A DNA stretch of 64,000 nt from Bryoerythrophyllum caledonicum (GCA_963971425.1 OZ020518.1:11166190-11230189), one strand, 5' to 3'. Shown: positions 34,006 through 44,406, counted from the stretch's first letter. Notes: a model not told the origin generated them from the letters alone. A program made the numbers and translations.

Positions 34006-36375
34006 ATGGGAGACTCTGAAGGAGCTGCTGGTGGTGGTGGGAGACGCACCGGTGGAGTTCAATTTCCCATGGAGGACATTGTAGGGGCATTGGCCTTGTT
34101 TATGGAACAACATAGGGCGAACCAAGGTGGTCAAGGTGCCACGAAGGCTCTGAAGGCTGTTGTTTCCAAGATTGGAAGGTTCAACGGCAAGAATATCTCC
34201 AAGTTCTTGCGAACCTATGTTTGCGAGATGGAGGTGCATCAAGTTGAAGACAATAAGATGATGCGGACTTTTGACATGGCGGTTGTACCTGAGATTCGTG
34301 ACCGGGTGCAAGAGATTCGCGAGTTGGTCACCTCGTGGGCGGAGTTTGCTGAACGACTGCGGGATGAGTATTTCGATGAAGATTTGGAGAGAATGACAAA
34401 GAGATCTTTTCTTGAGTGGGTGGAGCAACGGCCAGGGAACTCTATGGGTCCCAACGAGCTGTTGAGAGACTTCGAGAAGAAATTTATCCAATTGCCTTTG
34501 GCAGAGAGGCGCCTTCTTGAGTCAAGGAAGGCAGAGCTTTTTCTCCAAGCAACTGATGTTGCATTGGAGGACAAACTTCTTCTACTTCTAGGAGACCGGA
34601 CCACAGAAGGTGGCTTTACCAATGACTGGAGGAGGGTTGAAGAGACCGTGATTCTTTTGGCCAAACAACAACGCGTGAGGTCAAGAGGAGTCGAAGGGAG
34701 ATTTGATGCTGAGCCTATTCAAACACCAAAGTCTTTGAAGGTGTCTTTTGCTCCAACACCATCGATAAACCTGGGGTCTACCTCGAAGACCACCAAGACC
34801 ATCGAAGGAAATGCCCTCGAAGAACTTATTAAGGGTTTTCGAGAGCTAAGGATGGAATTTACTGAGTTGAAGAAGGCTAGAGGAGCTTCTTCTTCCCAAC
34901 CATCCGAAGGTGCGAGAAAATATTCAAGGAGGTGTGTTTGGTGTGATGAGGAGACTGAGCACAATCTCAGAGGCTGTGAATCGTATGAAGAGGCACTCAA
35001 GAATGTTCATGTCTACTACAAAGATGGGAAGATTCACGATGCCACAACAAACTCTCCATTGGGGACCAATTTTGGAAGAGGAGGAATGAGGAAGCTCATG
35101 GAAGAGAAGATGGCAAGATCCAGCTACGTACAAGTGCATGAAGCTGATACTTACCACATTCAAGTCGAGCACCATTCAGATAAAGTTTTATCTGTTCAAA
35201 CTCAAATATTAATGAAGAGAGGAGCTCAAGCCATCAGAAATGCAACTGGATGGGAAGATCCAGTTGATGCAAATAGCATCAGGGCATTTATGTATCAAGA
35301 AAAGGACATTGATGAGCTCCGCGAGGCCTCTGTTGAAGAAAAACGTGTAAGACTTGATGCTGATGATGGTGTTGAGCCAGAAGCAAAGAGAAGATCTCCG
35401 GTGCAGAATGAGCCTGCAAAGGAGATGAGAAAGAGGGTTCCTACACGTTCAAAGCCGTCGGACCCTAGTACTGTGCGCCCTAGTGATGCACCGTTACCAA
35501 AGGAATGGTGGGAGAAGAATAAAGAGAATGAGAAGGATGGACCAAGCAAACAATCCAGTGATAGCAAAAGAGGAGAAGAGAAAGGAGACACTACGAAAGT
35601 CAAGGGAAAAATGCCTACTTACAAGCTCCAGTCAGACATTGAGACCTCTATCGACCTGAAAGGGGTATTGGAGGAAAGAATCTTGGATGCCAAGATCGAA
35701 TTTACATTGAGAGAAGCGCTTGGCATAGCCAAGAAAGATTTCCATGAGTTAATCATTGACATTATCAAGAGGAAGAGGCAGATGACAGCTGAGGCTGTGA
35801 TGATCAGAGCTTTAGACACTCACATGACCCAAGATGAAGAGACAGAGATTGGCGAGGTATTTGCTATGATGGGTGAGCCAATAAGTCAAGAAGAAGAAGT
35901 TTCAAAGGAGGAAGCACGAACCTTTCAATTCTCTTATGATCTTCCCAACATGAAAGAAAATGAAGAGAAGATTGAGTTTGATCTACCATTTTGGGCTAGG
36001 GCCACTACTGAAACGAAGATAAAGCTCGGAGGGATCGATGACCATGTTTTAGCCCTTGTTGATCATGGTTCAGAGATTAACATAATATCTCGAAATGTCT
36101 ATGAGAAGGGCAAATGGCCAATCGACACGGACCATGGCTGGGTCATGAGAGCAGCTAATAGTGGACGGACTCGGTTGCATGGTGCTTGCCCTGCAGTACT
36201 CACAAAGATTGGAGATGTAGAGGTTGAACAAAATTTCTTTGATCAAAATGTTAGCGCCTATCCGATAATTTTGGGCCAACCATTTATCACCGCTTCACGA
36301 ATGGAGACCAAAGTGTTGGATGACGGGTCTCATTATGCCCGTATCCGAAGTGTTGATGGAAAGAGGTCAGTGTAG
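34006..36375 (+). CDS. gag-pro: Gag-Pro polyprotein
   Basis: The ORF encodes 789 residues from the ATG at 34006. The N-terminal third is the capsid-like region, rich in charged helices. A short zinc knuckle-like motif C-x2-C-x5-H-x4-C (CVWCDEETEHNLRGC, about residues 310-325) binds nucleic acid in related proteins; its spacing differs by one residue from the usual C-x2-C-x4-H-x4-C. A basic/acidic linker follows. The aspartic protease is at the C-terminus, with the active-site block ALVDHGSEINII (about residue 682), where D-H-G-S replaces the usual D-[ST]-G, and the ILGQPF flap-side motif further on. The pol ORF is in another frame, so Gag-Pro and Pol need frameshifting, re-initiation or separate translation. 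Confidence 0.93.
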   Translation: MGDSEGAAGGGGRRTGGVQFPMEDIVGALALFMEQHRANQGGQGATKALKAVVSKIGRFNGKNISKFLRTYVCEMEVHQVEDNKMMRTFDMAVVPEIRDRVQEIRELVTSWAEFAERLRDEYFDEDLERMTKRSFLEWVEQRPGNSMGPNELLRDFEKKFIQLPLAERRLLESRKAELFLQATDVALEDKLLLLLGDRTTEGGFTNDWRRVEETVILLAKQQRVRSRGVEGRFDAEPIQTPKSLKVSFAPTPSINLGSTSKTTKTIEGNALEELIKGFRELRMEFTELKKARGASSSQPSEGARKYSRRCVWCDEETEHNLRGCESYEEALKNVHVYYKDGKIHDATTNSPLGTNFGRGGMRKLMEEKMARSSYVQVHEADTYHIQVEHHSDKVLSVQTQILMKRGAQAIRNATGWEDPVDANSIRAFMYQEKDIDELREASVEEKRVRLDADDGVEPEAKRRSPVQNEPAKEMRKRVPTRSKPSDPSTVRPSDAPLPKEWWEKNKENEKDGPSKQSSDSKRGEEKGDTTKVKGKMPTYKLQSDIETSIDLKGVLEERILDAKIEFTLREALGIAKKDFHELIIDIIKRKRQMTAEAVMIRALDTHMTQDEETEIGEVFAMMGEPISQEEEVSKEEARTFQFSYDLPNMKENEEKIEFDLPFWARATTETKIKLGGIDDHVLALVDHGSEINIISRNVYEKGKWPIDTDHGWVMRAANSGRTRLHGACPAVLTKIGDVEVEQNFFDQNVSAYPIILGQPFITASRMETKVLDDGSHYARIRSVDGKRSV

Positions 36376-36479
36376 TTCTTAACGGTGAGGCCTGACAATG
36401 AGAGGCATCGACTTCAACTCAGAGAGATTCCTCTACCAACTTCTACGAGCTTCTCGGATTTCTAGAGGGCACACGTGGG

Positions 36480-39400
36480 ATGTGGGGATCCACGGGTGCT
36501 AAGGGAACTAAGACTGGTAGATTCCCCAATGTACATACTAGTGTTAAGTGTGGATTTTTAAGTGTGACAAGGTGTGGCTTTGAAAGATTTACGGGTGTCA
36601 AAGACTTAGACCCCGTATGTAGAAAGCTCGTGAAAAAAATGGAGAAAAATCTTAAAAATATGAAGGTTGTAGAGGAAGATGAAAGCATTTCTGGTATTTA
36701 CGAAGAAAATGGAATGCCAGATGATATCTTGCAGACTTTGCAAGATCTAGAGGCAGATAAGGATGAAGAGAAGATTACTCATTGCATTGTCAATGTCCAT
36801 ACAAGTTCAATGTATCATGAGATTTCAATGGCAATGACAAGGCTGTGTGACTTCAAAATTGATGAACACATGCCGGAGGCTGCAGTTTATACAAAATACA
36901 AAACTATGGCCAAGAAAGTGAAGCCAGTGGCTACTCAGCTACCATCTGACACTGATGATCATATCAGACAAGCTGAGAAAGAGCCGAGTTTGAGAGAAGC
37001 AAGAAGGATTGGACACAAGTTCACCAAAGATACTTTGGCAAACTTGAAGATTGGTGGAGATGAATTTTTAACTGAGCCGGAGAAGAAGAAATTTCAAGAT
37101 ATGCTTTCGAAGCATGGAAAGGCCTTTGCTTCTTCGCCAGATGAGATTGGATGTGTACACCCAAGTGTTGTGGCACCAATGGTTATTTTCACGGTACCGC
37201 ATGTACCATGGGATTTGAAGCCTATACCAGTGCCTAGAGCTCTACTTCCAAAGCTTGTAGAGTTGCTCAAAGAAAAGACACGCATGGGCATACTTGAACC
37301 TTCGATGGCTCCATATTCAAATCGATGGTTCACAGTGCCAAAGAAATCGGGAGCATTGAGGTTCATTCAAGATATGCAGCCAGCAAACGGAGTGACAATC
37401 AGAAACAAAGGCTCAGGGCCTATTGTTGATGAAGTAGCTGAAGCATTTGCGGGGCATGCAATTTATTCCATTGGAGATCTATACTCTGGTTATGACCAGT
37501 TTCAACTAGCGGCTGAGAGCAGAGATTTAACAACCATGAAGACTCCGCTTGGATTAGTACGCATGTGTACATTACCTCAAGGTGCTACCAACTCGGTGGC
37601 ACATATGCAGAGCGCCATGAATCAAATCCTAAGAGACTTTGTGCCTCAGAAAACCATACCTTTTGTGGATGACATTCCCATGAAGGGGTGTGAGGAGAAA
37701 GATAAAGACCTAACCATCCAAGATGATGGTTGCAGAGCCTTTGTGAGTAATCATATTGAGGATGTGGCCAAAATCTTGAGCAAATTGGAGGAGGTCAATT
37801 TGACTCTCTCCATTGAGAAGTCCAAGTTTGGGGTTGATGAGATTTTGGTGGTTGGACACTTGTGTGGTTCTTATGGAAGAAAACCTAACCCTGAGAAGGT
37901 GGATGCTATTGGAAGAATGAAGGCCTGTAGCAATGTCACTGAAGTAAGGAGGTTTTTAGGAGCCTGTGTCTTCTACCAAATTTGGATCCCTCATTTTGCT
38001 CATATATCAGAACCTCTTTACAAGCTATTGCGCAAGAGGAACAAATTCGTTTGGCAATATGAGCAAGATCAAGCTATGATAGAGCTGAAGAGAATCTTGG
38101 AGTCACCATCGGTTCTTAAACAAGTGAGTTATACTTGTGGAAGACCGGTGATTGTAACTGTCGATACAAGTCCAATTGCAATTGGATGGGCTGTTGGACA
38201 AGATGATGAAGAAGGGAAGCGATTTGCTATCCGATTTGGAGCAAGGATCTTGACAGAGAGACAGAGGGCTTATCCACAAGTTAAAAGAGAACTTTGGGGT
38301 GCCCTTACAACTCTAAAAGCGGACAGAAACTACTTGATTGGTGCGGAGGTAGTTTTAGAAACTGACTGCTTGCCTTTGCTGGGGATGATAGCAAATTGTT
38401 CTTCACCGGACATTGCAATGTTGCGTTGGATAGCCTACATCAAGTCTTTGAATCCTGTTTTAGTTCACATTGAAGGCAAAAAGAATTCAGTTGCCGATAT
38501 GTTGTCTAGAGCAAGGTATTTCAAAGAAGATGAGATGATGGCTCACGAACATGGTGAAGAATTGTTACACGGAGGCTATGTGATGAACATAGATGGTGAA
38601 AGCACGTCCACTAGAGTATTGCCTTTCAAGGATGAGCTGTACGAAGGAAAGCTGAGAGATATTGGGCTCTACTTGAGCACAATGGAACGGCAAAGAAGTT
38701 GGATGGACAAGACATTCAAAGACATCAGACATCAGTCTTATGGATATCTGCTGAAAGATGGATTTCTATGGAAGAGGGCAAAAAGAGCTGGTGATGTGCC
38801 TTTAAGAGTGGTGGGAGACTCTGGAACCAAGACCCAAGTCCTACAAGAGCTTCATGATACACTCTGGGCCGGTCACAGAGGAGTGTGGGCCACTTATACA
38901 AAAATCAAGGAGAGATATTGGTGGAAGGGGCTGTACAAAGATGTTGAGGAGTTTGTAGCTTCTTGTGTAGTATGCCAATTACAATCCAAGGTGCGACACA
39001 GAGACGAATTGCATCCAACTTATCCCATTGCAATCCATTTTCAATGGATGATCGATTTGGTTGCTATGCCAAGTGCAATGTGGGGAATGAAGTACCTTGT
39101 TTTGGCCCGAGAAGAACTCTCAAACTTTGTTGAGGGAAGAGTATTGAGGACCAAGGCCACGGAGAATGTATGCCGATTTATACTTGAAGATATTTTTAGT
39201 CGGTATGGGAGTATTGGCCGAATGAGAGCTGACAGAGGAGAGTTGAATGCTACGGAAGCCAAAGAATTTTTCAAGCGATATGGTGTGCAGTTGAAACTGA
39301 CAACTGCTTACAATCCTGAGGCAAACGGCAAGATCGAGAGGGGACATCCTTCAATCATTCATGCTCTAGTCAAAGCTTGCAAAGGGAAGCCTAGTTCATG

Positions 39401-40037
39401 GCCAAAATTGCTACCGTTTGCACTATGGGCTGATAGAACAACACATAGTACGGTTACCGGTTACATGCCTGTAGAACTTATGTATGGGCAGAAACCTATC
39501 ATGCCGGTGGAGAACGATATTCCCACATGGGTGTTTCTTTCATGGGAAGATGGCATCAGTAGGGAAAGACTGTTGGAACTTCGTATTCAGCAGTTGGCAA
39601 GATTGCCTGAGGACCTTGAGATAGCCTTGGAGAAGATGAAAACTGCTAGATTGGGCAACAAAGAACGCTTCGACAAAACACATCGATTGAGGAGAAAGAA
39701 GATCAGAGAGGGTGATTGGGTCCTTGTATTTGATAGTACATTGGAGCATCAACACAGCACGATACGGAAATTTGCAAAGAGATGGATTGGACCCTATGTA
39801 GTGATTAAAGTGCACCTCAATGGCACTTATTCACTTCGAGAGTTAGATGGAGTTCCTCTTCGTGTACCAGTGGCTGGAAAACGCATCAAAGTCTTTCGAA
39901 GGAGTGACAGGTTTCATCTTGAAGATTTAGAGGACATTCTCGATCCACAACAATTTGATGACACTGATCAACCTGAAGATGAAGATGAAGATTTAGAAGA
40001 TGCAGTTCGGGACAACCAAGATAGTGAGGATGACTAA
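36480..40037 (+). CDS. pol: Pol polyprotein (reverse transcriptase, RNase H, integrase)
   Basis: The ORF encodes 1185 residues from the ATG at 36480; the frame is open some way upstream, so the true start may come from a frameshift out of gag-pro. The reverse transcriptase has IGDLYSGYDQ (Asp near 333), LPQGATNS and PFVDDI (Asp pair near 396). RNase H has VTVDTS (near 558), KREL and ETDCLPL. The integrase has an HHCC zinc domain (H-x3-4-H near 791-799, C-x2-C near 829), catalytic Asp in QWMIDL (~856) and ADRGELN (~917), and Glu in GKIERG (~951). A GPY/F-type module (RWIGPYVV, ~1103) follows. The C-terminus is acidic (EDEDED) with no chromodomain. All catalytic positions are present. Confidence 0.95.
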   Translation: MWGSTGAKGTKTGRFPNVHTSVKCGFLSVTRCGFERFTGVKDLDPVCRKLVKKMEKNLKNMKVVEEDESISGIYEENGMPDDILQTLQDLEADKDEEKITHCIVNVHTSSMYHEISMAMTRLCDFKIDEHMPEAAVYTKYKTMAKKVKPVATQLPSDTDDHIRQAEKEPSLREARRIGHKFTKDTLANLKIGGDEFLTEPEKKKFQDMLSKHGKAFASSPDEIGCVHPSVVAPMVIFTVPHVPWDLKPIPVPRALLPKLVELLKEKTRMGILEPSMAPYSNRWFTVPKKSGALRFIQDMQPANGVTIRNKGSGPIVDEVAEAFAGHAIYSIGDLYSGYDQFQLAAESRDLTTMKTPLGLVRMCTLPQGATNSVAHMQSAMNQILRDFVPQKTIPFVDDIPMKGCEEKDKDLTIQDDGCRAFVSNHIEDVAKILSKLEEVNLTLSIEKSKFGVDEILVVGHLCGSYGRKPNPEKVDAIGRMKACSNVTEVRRFLGACVFYQIWIPHFAHISEPLYKLLRKRNKFVWQYEQDQAMIELKRILESPSVLKQVSYTCGRPVIVTVDTSPIAIGWAVGQDDEEGKRFAIRFGARILTERQRAYPQVKRELWGALTTLKADRNYLIGAEVVLETDCLPLLGMIANCSSPDIAMLRWIAYIKSLNPVLVHIEGKKNSVADMLSRARYFKEDEMMAHEHGEELLHGGYVMNIDGESTSTRVLPFKDELYEGKLRDIGLYLSTMERQRSWMDKTFKDIRHQSYGYLLKDGFLWKRAKRAGDVPLRVVGDSGTKTQVLQELHDTLWAGHRGVWATYTKIKERYWWKGLYKDVEEFVASCVVCQLQSKVRHRDELHPTYPIAIHFQWMIDLVAMPSAMWGMKYLVLAREELSNFVEGRVLRTKATENVCRFILEDIFSRYGSIGRMRADRGELNATEAKEFFKRYGVQLKLTTAYNPEANGKIERGHPSIIHALVKACKGKPSSWPKLLPFALWADRTTHSTVTGYMPVELMYGQKPIMPVENDIPTWVFLSWEDGISRERLLELRIQQLARLPEDLEIALEKMKTARLGNKERFDKTHRLRRKKIREGDWVLVFDSTLEHQHSTIRKFAKRWIGPYVVIKVHLNGTYSLRELDGVPLRVPVAGKRIKVFRRSDRFHLEDLEDILDPQQFDDTDQPEDEDEDLEDAVRDNQDSEDD

Positions 40038-40068
40038 GTTTGGCACATACCAGAGGATGTGCAGGTTT

Positions 40069-40080
40069 AGAGAGGGTGAA
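40069..40080 (+). promoter_or_regulatory. Polypurine tract before the 3' LTR
   Basis: AGAGAGGGTGAA lies directly upstream of the 3' LTR start (40081), the expected place for plus-strand priming. It contains one T. Confidence 0.7.
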
Positions 40081-41827
40081 TGTCCTGATGGAAATTCTTC
40101 CATCATGTACATACAAGTATTAGTCTTTATATGTGTGGATTTTAATAAGTAAAGAGTTGGGATAAAAAGGTTTGGTCGTGGTGAGAACCACGGTTTGAGG
40201 ATTTGGGCAAGTGTTAGCATGTAGGTGCTGCACCGCTCTTGTCACTGCTCAGGGGGGTAGGTAGCGGGTTGACTGGTATTTTTCCTGCCTCACTAGCGAG
40301 CCAAGCCGTGGGCCGCTCAACCACTCGACGGGCTCGATCGGGTTCGAACCCGGACTGGCGGCGGCCACTGACCACGACATTTCCAGCCAACCAAGTCCAC
40401 GACTTGGCGATCAGGTTGTGCGAATCAACACCTTTATACGTCCGTTCCATCAGCTAACTTTCGATAAGTTTTTTTTTTTAATTTTTTTTTTTAGTTATTT
40501 TTTTTATTTTACTTATCTTGTTGGTTGGAAGGTCTAAATTTTTAGTCTTCCAATAAATAAAAGACTAGGGGATTTATGTGGTTGAAAGTGGAAAGGATAA
40601 GAAAGTAGCAAAGTACCTTGTGGGGTACTTTGGATAGGGTGACATGGGCTGGAGTACCCACGTCCACTTGAGGTGAAAAAGTTGGAAAAGATTTTTTTTA
40701 GTGTGTGTGTGTGTGTGTGCGGGTGAGAGAGGAAGGGTTTGGAGCAGAACTTTGACTGTGTGTAACTCGTTGAGCTTGAACGATATGGAATTGAAAATTT
40801 GTGATCTTGTTCCTTGTTTTGAGAGCTTTCTATACTCGTTTTAAATTTTGAATTCGGAGTTGTAGAGAAAAAGTTATTGAGGTTTTAATTCTGTAAAAAC
40901 TCGAGGCCATCCATTGAGAGGCAGAGGTTTCGAGGAGCCACAACTTTTTCTGTAGTTCTCAATTTGATTTGAGATTTGGAGGGTGTATGCGTCTCTATCT
41001 TAGCTTTCTAGAAAGATATCACAATTGAAATTTGGAGTTGTGAGCAAGAAGTTATAGAGATCTGAATGAATAGGGGTAGGCAGAACTTTGATTGTCCATA
41101 ACTTTCGGACAGTAGTTTAGATTGACTTGAAATTTGGAGGAGTGTTAGTTGTCTAAATTAGCTTTCCAGAGAGCTATTATACTTAGTATTTGAAGTTTTG
41201 AGTCATCTGTGTCACTTGTTTGAAGGTTACAGCCTTGGTGAAACTTTTCCATTGTGTTTTTGAACACTTCTTTTGAGTTTCTTAGTGTTTTTGAACACTT
41301 GAAGACTTTGGAGTTGAAGGATGGAGGAATTGAAGACTTGAGGCTTGAAGAGAAGAGAAGATGGAGACAAGTGTGTTGTAGCTTGTGGTCCGATTTCTTT
41401 TTTTGTGATTCCAAGCCAGCTTTGGAGGCTAGTTGTATTTCAATTCTGTTCTTGTAAACTCTGTTGCGGCGAAGTGGGGTTAATTGCCCACACGGTCGTG
41501 TTTATGTTGTTCCCACCGGTGAGGCACGTTTGCTGGTCACCGTGGGTTTGAATTTTAGGAGCCAATCTTTCGGACGGTTTCAGCTTGTGGTCTGGCCGTC
41601 CCGTTTTACCCGTCCGAGGCCGTGGTTTCTTATCACCCACCTTTACCCTTAACCCTTTAGAGCCACCACAGGATAGGCCAACGGGGAGGAGTTTGAAGAC
41701 AGAAGACTGAAGACTAGAGACCGAAGACCTGAAGATTTGAAGATACGATTGGATTCCCGAGCAAACAATCTCCAGTCGCAGCCAGATTCCCTGCGAATTC
41801 TCAAGGCGCTCCCCTCTCTACACGACA
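40081..41827 (+). repeat. 3' LTR
   Basis: 1747 bp, TGTC...GACA, followed by the target duplication CCGT. It agrees with the copy-1 LTR at all five sites where the 5' LTR differs, so it carries the family's ancestral bases there. Confidence 0.97.
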
Positions 41828-43693
41828 CCGTATGGAGGACCGGGAGAGGACCTGCCAGTTTCGCCGGACGCAATCGATGGTCAAGTATACGGAGAAGTAC
41901 ATCCCCAAAGAGCTTTGGGAACAACACAAAAAAATGTGCCACCAATATAGGACAGCGAAGACTATGGACGAAGCGGATAGTCTGTACCACGGGTTGCAAG
42001 CGTGGTGGGTTCTCGCTGGAGCTGTCACTGAGAAGGCCCTAAGAAAACTGGAGCTCTGGCTTGCATTCTGGCACTTCCGCTATCGCCAATGGGGAGGATT
42101 CATGACTGGGGTATGATATTTTCTAACTCATTTAACTTTTTTTTTTTCCTAGCAAATCCGACCCTAAATAAAGTTGTAACAGATCTAACCGGTTCACCCT
42201 AGTACTTTGCAGAAATTTACTGATGAAGAACTTGCAGAAATGCCTTCATGTAACCTTGCGGAAACGATTCACAACAAGTCGCTTCAAGCTTCTGGAAACA
42301 AGGGCGGCGACCTCTACGTGGCTACAGTGGACGACTTTGTTCGGGGATTTCTACAAGTTGTCAATTTCTACCAGTTTCTGAAAGGTGACGTAGGAGGAAC
42401 GGGTCCATCAAAGAAGGAACAAAAACTAAGATGGCAGAACGAAGGGCAAAGCTCACGGGGAATCCTATAGTGCTTGAAGACCCCATATTAGAGATGCCTG
42501 GAGCAAAAGAGTTCTGCACGCGTCAGCCTCGCATGGCTGGAGAAGAAGTTTTTGGGTCCATCAAGCGGAAGGCCGACCTACCCCTTGGAGCTGAGGAAGA
42601 GTCGAATCGTCCGGATAAGGTAAACTTCTCTTATCCAAGAGGTACAGGACGTGCTGTGAGGGCTCGCACTGTGCAGATGCCCATCATTTTGGAAGATGAT
42701 ACTGAGGTACAAGAAGATCTTCCTGTAGCATCGGAGGCTGTGACTACCCCGGTGTCCCCAACAAACGAGATGGGAATTTGCCATGTGAATGCAGTTGAAG
42801 AGACCAAGGTAAACGTCAAGGAGTGGCACATTTCAAGACTTCCCAAGACTTCTGCGAAGTGCTGTTGGGCCCAGAGAGCTGTCACCAAGAAGAAGTGTAC
42901 TGAGAGAATTGTCAGGGGCGCTAATTCTACCGCAGCACCTACCTACACTGGAGTTTGGACTAACATACGCAGGAACATATCAGAGAGGACGGAATTCTTC
43001 TTCTGCTCCGATGACATCAAGAGGTGCGTGAAGGGCTTCAGACGCAAGTGGATTGCTCGGTACTCAAAGGACCAGAAGATGCCTCCGATTCCAGACGTTT
43101 GGCCAGTGAAGCTAGGAACAAACCTGAAGCTCACAGAAATCCTTGCACTTGAAGCGGCTGGATTCCAACTCCCACAGAAGAAGCCGGTCTCCCCAAGACG
43201 CCTCTTCTCCTTTGCCCCGCCACCTGCAAATCTGAGTTCGCTGCCAGTCCCTGCAGAGGCTGACCGCTACCCTGGTAAGAGAGACGGCAAGATGGTCAAA
43301 CGCACTGCAACTCGCCCTAATCCGGCTCATCGACTCTCCATGGGCTCCTCCGACTCCCTCAAAGCTCGCCTCCGTTCTGTCACCATGATCCCTCATCCAG
43401 GCCATGGTTGTATCATCGGGCTAGATTCAGGCGTTGCTCCTACCATCACACAGTATCATATCACCATCAGCTCTTACCCTGGTTGCACTTGCCCTGCATT
43501 TAGGAAGACTATGACTAAGTTCCGAGGGAGGACTCAATTCTCCTACTGCAAGCATGTGTACTTCATCCTCTTGAAGGTCTGCAACCGTGATCCCGACGCC
43601 GACCTTTTCATCCACGCGCCTACCTTTAGCTTCAACGAGGTCAAGCTAGTCCTAGAAAGCGGAATCTTGACTCACCCTTTGGCGAAAAAGTAG
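41828..43693 (+). pseudogene. Mutator-like transposase gene, 3' part (SWIM domain)
   Basis: The upstream frame resumes after the retrotransposon (41832-42110; AWWVLAGA and FWHFRYRQWGGF are conspicuous aromatic blocks), crosses a 102-bp GT-AG intron (42111-42212, phase 0) and continues at 42213, where NLAETIHN may hold the catalytic Glu (tentative). The frame changes once between about 42430 and 42470. The rest is open to 43693. Near the C-terminus is a SWIM-type zinc finger, C-x-C-x18-C-x-H (CTCP...CKHVYF, about 43488-43560), as in Mutator-like transposases though with a longer spacer than in the gene at 57 kb. Acidic and basic linkers lie between. Besides the insertion, two stops and the frameshift inactivate the gene. 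Confidence 0.65.
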
Positions 43694-43953
43694 GAGGCAG
43701 ACTACTTTCCAGTCACGGTTTTTCACAGTGGACGGTGGTCACTGGGGTTGCTTAGTCATTGGTTTTTGAATTATTCCTTGTACTGAGTCAGCAGTACAAA
43801 TTTCGTATTGTCTTTTTCAATATAAAGGTTTTATCATTCACATTGATTGCATTGTGTAAGAATAGCTTCCACCTAGGACAAGTGCACTGTGAACCTCGTA
43901 TCCACTGACGGATGCACTTTATTACTGCCAATTTATACTAGTTAATAGTCATT
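43694..43953. other. Spacer between convergent ORFs
   Basis: This contains the probable 3' region of the transposase gene, an AT-rich stretch with AATATAAAGG-like sequence, and nothing else recognised. Confidence 0.4.
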
Positions 43954-44406
43954 TTATTGTTTGAACTTAATGCGTTTAGGTTTGCCCCTTGCATTTTCAG
44001 CATAACTACCAACCCCCGGCTGTACTACAGGACAAGCTACATTCACGTCCATTTTTGGTCCCACACTTGGCATTTGTCCTAGGTGGGAACGTTTCAACAA
44101 TGGCCCACCTCCACTCATCCCTCTAAGTGCTTTCCTAGAATAAGTTCCTGATGGGATCTTTCCAACCTTGGAGTATGCATGCAGTGGCAGCGGCACATCC
44201 GCCTCGTCGTCAAGCACTATGATCTCACTTGAATCTTCTACAGCTGAAGGGTCTCCTCTCAAATCTGATCTTACATCTACGTCCACCATCACAGTAAGCC
44301 CTTGGCTGCAGGCCTTCACCTCCTCCTCCTCCTCGACCTCCAGATATGGTTGAAATAGGCCAACAACGTCACCAAGTGATACAGCAATAACCCCGACGTC
44401 CTCCAT
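43954..44406 (-). CDS. Small acidic ORF with SUMO-interaction-like motif
   Basis: The frame encodes 150 residues from the ATG at 44406-44404 to a stop at 43954, unbroken. The N-terminal half has a run of Glu (LEVEEEEEV). In the middle SSEIIVLDDEADV has the hydrophobic core followed by acidic residues expected of a SUMO-interacting motif. The C-terminus is basic (KPKRIKFKQ) and could serve as a nuclear signal. I do not recognise a family. It is convergent with the SWIM transposase gene and may be part of the same element; a TAG lies upstream in frame, which supports this start. A splice acceptor-like TTTGAAACAG just upstream means a 5' exon is possible. Confidence 0.45.
   Translation of the reverse strand: MEDVGVIAVSLGDVVGLFQPYLEVEEEEEVKACSQGLTVMVDVDVRSDLRGDPSAVEDSSEIIVLDDEADVPLPLHAYSKVGKIPSGTYSRKALRGMSGGGPLLKRSHLGQMPSVGPKMDVNVACPVVQPGVGSYAENARGKPKRIKFKQ

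Larger units (their letters stand above)
32209..41827 (+). mobile_element. Complete Ty3/gypsy LTR retrotransposon, copy 2
   Basis: Total length is 9619 bp: 5' LTR 32209-33955, primer-site-like sequence, gag-pro ORF, pol ORF, short purine tract and 3' LTR 40081-41827. The 4-bp target duplication CCGT flanks it (32205-32208, 41828-41831). Both LTRs are 1747 bp and differ at five positions found by eye. The order protease, reverse transcriptase, RNase H, integrase defines Ty3/gypsy. Both ORFs are open throughout, so it may be capable of movement. It disrupts the transposase gene, whose frame continues unchanged on both sides when one CCGT copy is discounted. Confidence 0.96.

Noticed and set aside
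34239-35175. Minus-strand frames opposite gag-pro (141, 181, 93, 83 codons), repeated in copy 1
   Set aside because: They are shadows of the real gag-pro frame and appear twice only because the element does.
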